From positions 6,405,302-6,469,301 of the forward strand of contig NZ_CP043538.1 of assembly GCF_000364445.2 (NCBI RefSeq): a stretch of 64,000 nucleotides of DNA, written 5' to 3'. This document shows positions 59,991 to 64,000 of this stretch, one piece after another (positions within the stretch are counted from its first letter, which is position 1; each line of letters opens with the position of its first letter). Under the pieces are notes generated by a model. The model was not told the DNA's origin and ran no database searches. It saw nothing but the letters and a program-made list of their open reading frames with translations. The position numbers were made by a program, and so were the translations under genes. The DNA is from Methylobacterium mesophilicum SR1.6/6. GTDB taxonomy: Bacteria > Pseudomonadota > Alphaproteobacteria > Rhizobiales > Beijerinckiaceae.

Positions 59991-60905
59991 ATGCGCGCGG
60001 TGTTCGTGGATGCGAGCGAAACCCTGGCGGCAGTGGCGAGGCGCCTGCTGCGCCCGGACGATCCGCCCTTCGCCATCCACCCGGATCCGGCCATCGCCCC
60101 GGAGGACCTGCCGGGAATCCTGGCCGGGGCCGAGATCGCGGTGATCGACCACACCGCCCTCCCCCTCGCCGTGGCCCGCGCCTGCGAAGGGCTGAAGCAC
60201 GTGGTGTTCCTCGGCACCGGCGCGCGCAGCTACATGGACCCGGAGGCGCTCGCGGCCGAACGCGGCGTCGCGGTCCACACGATCAAGGGCTACGGCGACA
60301 CGGCGGTCGCCGAATGCGCCTTCGCGCTGATGTGGGCGGCCGCCCGGGGCCTGCCCGAGATGGACCGGGCCATGCGCGCCGGGACATGGCTGCGCCGGGA
60401 GGCGATCCAGCTCACCGGCAAGACCGTCGGCCTCGTGGGCTTCGGCGGGATCGCGGCCGAGTTGGCGCGGCTCTGCGGAGGCATCGGCATGCGGGTGCTC
60501 GCCTGGAATCGCACGCCGAAGGCGCATCCGGGCGTCACCTTCGTGCCCCTGGACCAGCTGCTCGCCGAGAGCGACGTGGTCTCGCTCCACCTGCTCCTCA
60601 CCGACGAGACCCGCGGCTTCCTCTCCGCCGCGCGCATCGCCGCGATGAAGCCCGGCGTCCTCCTGGTCAACACCGCCCGGGGCGCGGTGATCGACGAGGA
60701 CGCCCTGGTGGCGGCCCTGCGCCGTGGGCACGTGGCGCAAGCCGGGCTCGACGTGTTCACGGTCGAGCCCCTGCCGGCGGATCACCCGCTGGCCGGCCTG
60801 CCGAACGTCACCCTCTCGGCACATTCCGCGTTCCGCACGCCCGAGGCCAGCGACAACCTGATCGGCGCCGCCCTCGACCATTGCCGGCGGATCGCCGCCG
60901 ACTGA
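59991..60905 (+). CDS. D-2-hydroxyacid dehydrogenase (NAD-dependent)
   Basis: A 304-residue member of the D-isomer-specific 2-hydroxyacid dehydrogenase family. The Rossmann motif is VGLVGFGGIAAELARL. The catalytic set is Arg230 in NTARGAVID, Glu259 in FTVEPLP and His278 in LSAHSAFRT. Substrate could be glyoxylate, hydroxypyruvate, phosphoglycerate or another 2-ketoacid; sequence alone does not decide, and the short length without an ACT domain argues against a classical SerA. The ATG at 59991 follows AAGGAAG. It sits between cobD and other genes and has no evident link with cobalamin. Confidence 0.9.
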   Translation: MRAVFVDASETLAAVARRLLRPDDPPFAIHPDPAIAPEDLPGILAGAEIAVIDHTALPLAVARACEGLKHVVFLGTGARSYMDPEALAAERGVAVHTIKGYGDTAVAECAFALMWAAARGLPEMDRAMRAGTWLRREAIQLTGKTVGLVGFGGIAAELARLCGGIGMRVLAWNRTPKAHPGVTFVPLDQLLAESDVVSLHLLLTDETRGFLSAARIAAMKPGVLLVNTARGAVIDEDALVAALRRGHVAQAGLDVFTVEPLPADHPLAGLPNVTLSAHSAFRTPEASDNLIGAALDHCRRIAAD

Positions 60906-60925
60906 GGGCGGTCGAATCACGGTCT

Positions 60926-60989
60926 CGAAAGGCCGAGACCTTTCGCGGGTCCAGGGCAGAGCCCCGGGGTCCGCTAGGGCTCTGCCCTG
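60926..60989. repeat. Double hairpin repeat after the dehydrogenase gene
   Basis: Two inverted repeats follow each other: CGAAAGG (60926-60932) with CCTTTCG (60939-60945), and CAGGGCAGAGCCC (60952-60964) with GGGCTCTGCCCTG (60977-60989), the latter a perfect 13-base stem. Sequences with CAGGGCAGAGCCC..GGGCTCTGCCCTG followed by AAAGGG are common dispersed intergenic elements in Methylobacterium as I remember them. It lies between convergent genes and may serve as terminator. Confidence 0.65.
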
Positions 60990-61047
60990 ACAACCCACCA
61001 AAGGGCTGAAGCCGTTTGGAAACCCAAGATCCGGGTCAAGCGGGCGC

Positions 61048-61224
61048 TCAGTGCTCGGTGCCCTGCATGTTCGGCCGGGGCTCACCGCCGTGGTGGTGGA
61101 TGACGCTGGAGCGCTCCGGGCTCCCCTTCGCGTCGGCGACCTGCTTCCGGGCCGCGGCGGCCAGGAACCAGATGCCGCCGAGCGTGCCGAAGGCGAGGAT
61201 CATCAGCGGGAATCCCTGGCTCAT
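61048..61224 (-). CDS. 58-residue single-pass membrane protein
   Basis: A short gene: ATG at 61224 behind GGAGGG, stop at 61048. The protein begins MSQGFPLMILAFGTLGGIWF, which forms one membrane helix, followed by a basic AARKQVADAKG and a hydrophilic tail with HHH (residues 43-45) and a final His. The good ribosome-binding site, one helix with positive-inside charge and convergent position beyond a terminator-like repeat support a real gene. I do not recognise the family. The His-rich tail might bind metal, but it lacks the pattern of the small cobalt-transporter subunit CbtB. Confidence 0.65.
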   Translation of the reverse strand: MSQGFPLMILAFGTLGGIWFLAAAARKQVADAKGSPERSSVIHHHGGEPRPNMQGTEH

Positions 61225-61325
61225 CGCGGTACCCTCCTCGACGATGGCCCGCGGGCCTGCGGGTTTGCATCATCGTGCCGGTCCGTCCGGCTTGAGGAAG
61301 GATAACGCACGAAGCCGGCCCCCGT

Positions 61326-62672
61326 TCAGGCCGGTCGCACCACCGCCGGGGCAGCCCGCTTCGCGGCGTCCCGACGCAGGACGGACAGCACCACGAACAT
61401 CAGGCCGGCGCCCACAGCGAGGCAGGCCGACAGGAACAGCATCGGCACGAGGTCGCTCTTGGTCTGGTCGCGGATGAAGGGCACGGCGTTCTGAGCGACG
61501 AAGCCGCCGAGATTGCCCACCGAGTTGATCGCCGCGATCCCGGCGGCCGCCGTGGCGCCGCGCAGGAAGGTCCCCGGCACCGACCAGAAGACCGGCTGCG
61601 CCGAGAAGGTCCCGGCCGCCGCCACGCACAGGCAGGCGAACTTCACCGCGTTGCCCGGCAGGATCACGGAGAGCGCCAGGCCGGCCGCGCCGACCAGCGC
61701 CGGCCCGACCACGTGCCACGTGAGCGCCGTGCCCTGCGCGCCGGTGCGGGCCGCGTGGCGCGGGACCCACCACAGGGCGAAGGCCGTCGCCATCCAGGGG
61801 ATGATGTTGAGGAAGCCGTTGGTGAGGTTCGAGACGCCGAATCCCTTCACCACGGTGGGGAGCCAGTAGCCGAGCCCGTAGGCGGCGAGCGGCAGGGAGA
61901 TGTAGACGCCGGCGAGCATCAGCACCCGCCGGTCGAGGAGCGCGGCGAACGGGTTGCTGTGATCGACATGGCCGCCCTCCTCCCGCTCGGCCCGGAGCGT
62001 GCGGGCGAGCCAGTCGCGCTGGGCCTGCGACAGCCAAGGGGCGCTCTCGGGCCCGTCGGGGAGGACCACCAGCACCACCGCGGCCATGAGGATCGCCGGC
62101 GCGCCGGTGGCCAGGAACACCCACTGCCAGCCCTGAAGGCCGAGGAGCCCGTCGAGTCCGAGCAGAGCCCCGCCCACAGCGGCGCCGACCGCGTTGGCGA
62201 TCGCGCTGGCGATCATGAACCAGCCGATCATCCGCGCCCGGTGTGCCTGCGGGAACCAGAGGGTCAGCGCGAACAGCACGCCGGGGAAGAAGCCGGCCTC
62301 GGCGGCGCCGAGCAGGAAGCGCAGCACGTAGAACATCGCCGTGCCCTGCGTGAAGCCGAGGAGCACCGTGACGATCCCCCAGGTGATCATGATCCGGGCG
62401 AACCAGAGCCGCGCTCCGACCCGCTCGAGGAAGACGTTGGCCGGCACCTCGAACAGGAAGTAGCCGAGGAAGAACAGCGACGCCCCGAGCCCGTAGGCGG
62501 TCTCGCTGAGGCCCAGGCTGCCGACCATCTCCAGCTTGGCGTAGGAGACGTTCTGCCGGTCGATATAGGCGATCAGGTAGAGCAGGCCGAGGAGCGGCAT
62601 CAGCCGCAGCGTCACCGTGCGGACGGTGCTCTCGGCGAGATCCCCCTCGACGGGCGATTGCGTGGGCGGCAT
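61326..62672 (-). CDS. MFS transporter, anion:cation symporter (ACS) family
   Basis: A 448-residue major facilitator with 12 membrane helices. It begins with the ACS-family helix 1 motif LLYLIAYIDRQNVSYAKLEM and has GYFLFEVPANVFLERVGARLW, then FLLGAAEAGFFPGVLFALTLWFP, close to tartrate, phthalate and glucarate transporters (TtuB/GudP type). It should import an organic anion with a cation. The substrate is unknown. It shares the strand with cobQ, 78 bases beyond its end, and with the 58-residue gene. Confidence 0.9.
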   Translation of the reverse strand: MPPTQSPVEGDLAESTVRTVTLRLMPLLGLLYLIAYIDRQNVSYAKLEMVGSLGLSETAYGLGASLFFLGYFLFEVPANVFLERVGARLWFARIMITWGIVTVLLGFTQGTAMFYVLRFLLGAAEAGFFPGVLFALTLWFPQAHRARMIGWFMIASAIANAVGAAVGGALLGLDGLLGLQGWQWVFLATGAPAILMAAVVLVVLPDGPESAPWLSQAQRDWLARTLRAEREEGGHVDHSNPFAALLDRRVLMLAGVYISLPLAAYGLGYWLPTVVKGFGVSNLTNGFLNIIPWMATAFALWWVPRHAARTGAQGTALTWHVVGPALVGAAGLALSVILPGNAVKFACLCVAAAGTFSAQPVFWSVPGTFLRGATAAAGIAAINSVGNLGGFVAQNAVPFIRDQTKSDLVPMLFLSACLAVGAGLMFVVLSVLRRDAAKRAAPAVVRPA

Positions 62673-62750
62673 GGAGCGTTCCTCCGAGCGCGTGCGGCCC
62701 TTCGTGGCGGGACCGGCAGGACAGGGAGGAATTCCTGGCGCGGCGCCGGC

Positions 62751-64000
62751 CTATCGGGCAAGCGCCAGGAGACGGTCGCAGTCGACATGAGCCGCGATGT
62801 GTCGCGCGAGTCCGTCCAGCGCCGCCTCGACCCCGGCCTCGTAGCCCGCGCCGTCCGACGCCGCCCCGAGGCGCGCGAGCCACGCCGCCCGCTGGGCATC
62901 CTGCGCGAACAGGCCGTGGACGTAGGTCCCGGCCACGCGCCCGTCCGCCGAGACCGCGCCGTCCAGGCGCCCGTCGGCGAGCCGCAGCAGCGGCCGGGCC
63001 GCGTCGGGGCCGTCCGTCGCGCCGATATGCATCTCGTAGCCGGCGAACGGCACGCCGTCCGGCAGGCTCGTGCCGGTGACGGCGGCGAGGCGCTTGTCCG
63101 GCGTCATCACGGTGTCGACGGCGAGGAGACCGAGGCCCGGCACCGTCCGGGGCGCCCCCTCGATCCCGTGCGGGTCGGCGAGGCTGTGTCCGAGCATCTG
63201 GTAGCCGCCGCAGAGCCCGAGCACGCGCCCGCCCCGGCGGACATGGGCGCGCAGGTCGATGTCCCAGCCCTGTTCGCGGAACGCCTCCAGGTCGTCGATC
63301 GTGGTCTTGGAGCCCGGCAGGAGCACCAGGGCGGCCGCGGCGGGGATCGGTGTGCCGGGCCGAACCAGAACGACGGAGATTCCGGGCTCCGCCCGCAGCG
63401 GGTCGAGGTCGTCGAAATTGGCGATGCGCGGCAGCACCGGCACCGCCACCGTGACGGCCCCGTTCTCGCGCGGCCCGGAGCCCGCCAGTCCCAGCACGTC
63501 CTCGGCCGGCAGGCGCGCGGCGTCGGGGAAGTGCGGCACGAGGCCGAGCGCCGCCCAGCCGGTGTGCTCGGCGATCAGCCGCAGACCGTCGGCGAACAGG
63601 CTCGGATCGCCGCGGAACCGGTTGACGATGAAGCCGGCGACCAGCGCGGAATCCTCCGGCGCGATCACCGCCCTGGTGCCGACGAGGCTGGCGATCACCC
63701 CGCCCCGGTCGATGTCGCCCACCAGCACCACCGGCGTGTCGGTGGCCCGGGCGAAGCCCATATTGGCGATGTCGCCCGCGCGCAGGTTCACCTCGGAGGC
63801 CGAGCCCGCGCCCTCCACGAGCAACAGATCGGCCTCCGCGGCGAGGCGGTCGAAGCTGTCGAGGACGGCGGACAGGAGCCGGGGCTTCCAGGCCTGGTAG
63901 TCGCGCGCCTTCACGGTGGCGACCATCCGGCCCTGCACCACCACCTGGGAGCCGACCTCGCTCTGTGGCTTCAGCAGCACGGGGTTCATGTGGACCGAGG
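62751..64000 (-). CDS. cobQ: Cobyric acid synthase CobQ (N-terminus beyond the window)
   Basis: The visible 416 residues are the C-terminal part of the glutamine-dependent amidotransferase that amidates four carboxylates of adenosylcobyrinic acid a,c-diamide. The synthetase domain shows [51 protein letters not shown] and [14 protein letters not shown]. The glutaminase domain shows the nucleophile Cys in [12 protein letters not shown] and the His in GTYVHGLF. The frame is open to base 64000, so about 70 residues of the N-terminus (the first P-loop) lie outside. The methionine near 63989 is internal and not the start. Confidence 0.96.
   Translation of the reverse strand, partial: SVHMNPVLLKPQSEVGSQVVVQGRMVATVKARDYQAWKPRLLSAVLDSFDRLAAEADLLLVEGAGSASEVNLRAGDIANMGFARATDTPVVLVGDIDRGGVIASLVGTRAVIAPEDSALVAGFIVNRFRGDPSLFADGLRLIAEHTGWAALGLVPHFPDAARLPAEDVLGLAGSGPRENGAVTVAVPVLPRIANFDDLDPLRAEPGISVVLVRPGTPIPAAAALVLLPGSKTTIDDLEAFREQGWDIDLRAHVRRGGRVLGLCGGYQMLGHSLADPHGIEGAPRTVPGLGLLAVDTVMTPDKRLAAVTGTSLPDGVPFAGYEMHIGATDGPDAARPLLRLADGRLDGAVSADGRVAGTYVHGLFAQDAQRAAWLARLGAASDGAGYEAGVEAALDGLARHIAAHVDCDRLLALAR

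Noticed and set aside
60906..61047. Cobalamin riboswitch near the cob genes
   Set aside because: No B12-box-like sequence was recognised; the structures here are the dispersed repeat hairpins.

Overview
This 64 kb window is high-GC chromosomal DNA from an alphaproteobacterium, most likely Methylobacterium/Methylorubrum or a close relative. That is inferred from the gene content (bifunctional MalQ-TreY, GlgE fused to a second GH13 domain, CobC/CobD/CobQ aerobic-type cobalamin genes, a Holin-X/DUF3618 envelope set), from the base composition, and from a 23S rRNA fragment of proteobacterial type. No phage, IS element, tRNA or CRISPR array was found.

Layout. 0-0.7 kb: the end of a hypothetical gene and a secreted DUF4864 protein. 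1-4.2 kb: rutABCD for pyrimidine ring degradation. 4.2-7.7 kb: a leftward run of a YqjI-like PadR regulator, two family-2 glycosyltransferases and a membrane protein, with a perfect inverted repeat in front of the regulator. 8.0-10.75 kb: a repeat-rich glycosyltransferase gene that breaks off and is joined directly to about 350 nt of the 3' end of 23S rRNA in reverse orientation; this is either a rearrangement or an assembly misjoin. 11.1-13.9 kb: thrC and an M16 peptidase. 14.3-22.4 kb: a membrane PAS-GGDEF-EAL protein with a degenerate EAL domain, a single-domain globin, a small coiled-coil protein, an FNR-like protein that has lost its 2Fe-2S cysteines, an SGNH hydrolase and a chemoreceptor.

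22.5-48.8 kb is a large alpha-glucan/trehalose locus. glgP lies on the minus strand and a GH13 alpha-glucosidase and glgA on the plus strand. They face a long minus-strand series: otsA, glgX (frameshifted here), treZ, malQ-treY (fused), GH13-glgE (fused), treS-maltokinase (fused) and glgB. Together these genes encode glycogen synthesis, branching, debranching and phosphorolysis, the GlgE maltose-1-phosphate route, and three trehalose routes (OtsA, TreYZ, TreS). glgC and otsB are not in the window.

49.2-51.5 kb: four small membrane/envelope genes behind a possible EcfG (general stress response) promoter. 51.7-55.9 kb: malonyl-CoA synthetase (matB) and malonyl-CoA decarboxylase, flanking a DUF4188 gene and a divergent TetR regulator with a clear tandem operator. 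56.2-64 kb: a small protein, an MFS transporter, cobC/cobD with overlapping divergent start codons, a hydroxyacid dehydrogenase, a 58-residue membrane protein, an ACS-type MFS transporter and the C-terminal part of cobQ.

Intergenic regions carry several recurrent palindromic repeats, mostly at the ends of convergent genes. Two single-base frameshifts (in the glycosyltransferase at about 10.37 kb and in glgX at about 46.88 kb) suggest that part of this sequence is draft quality.
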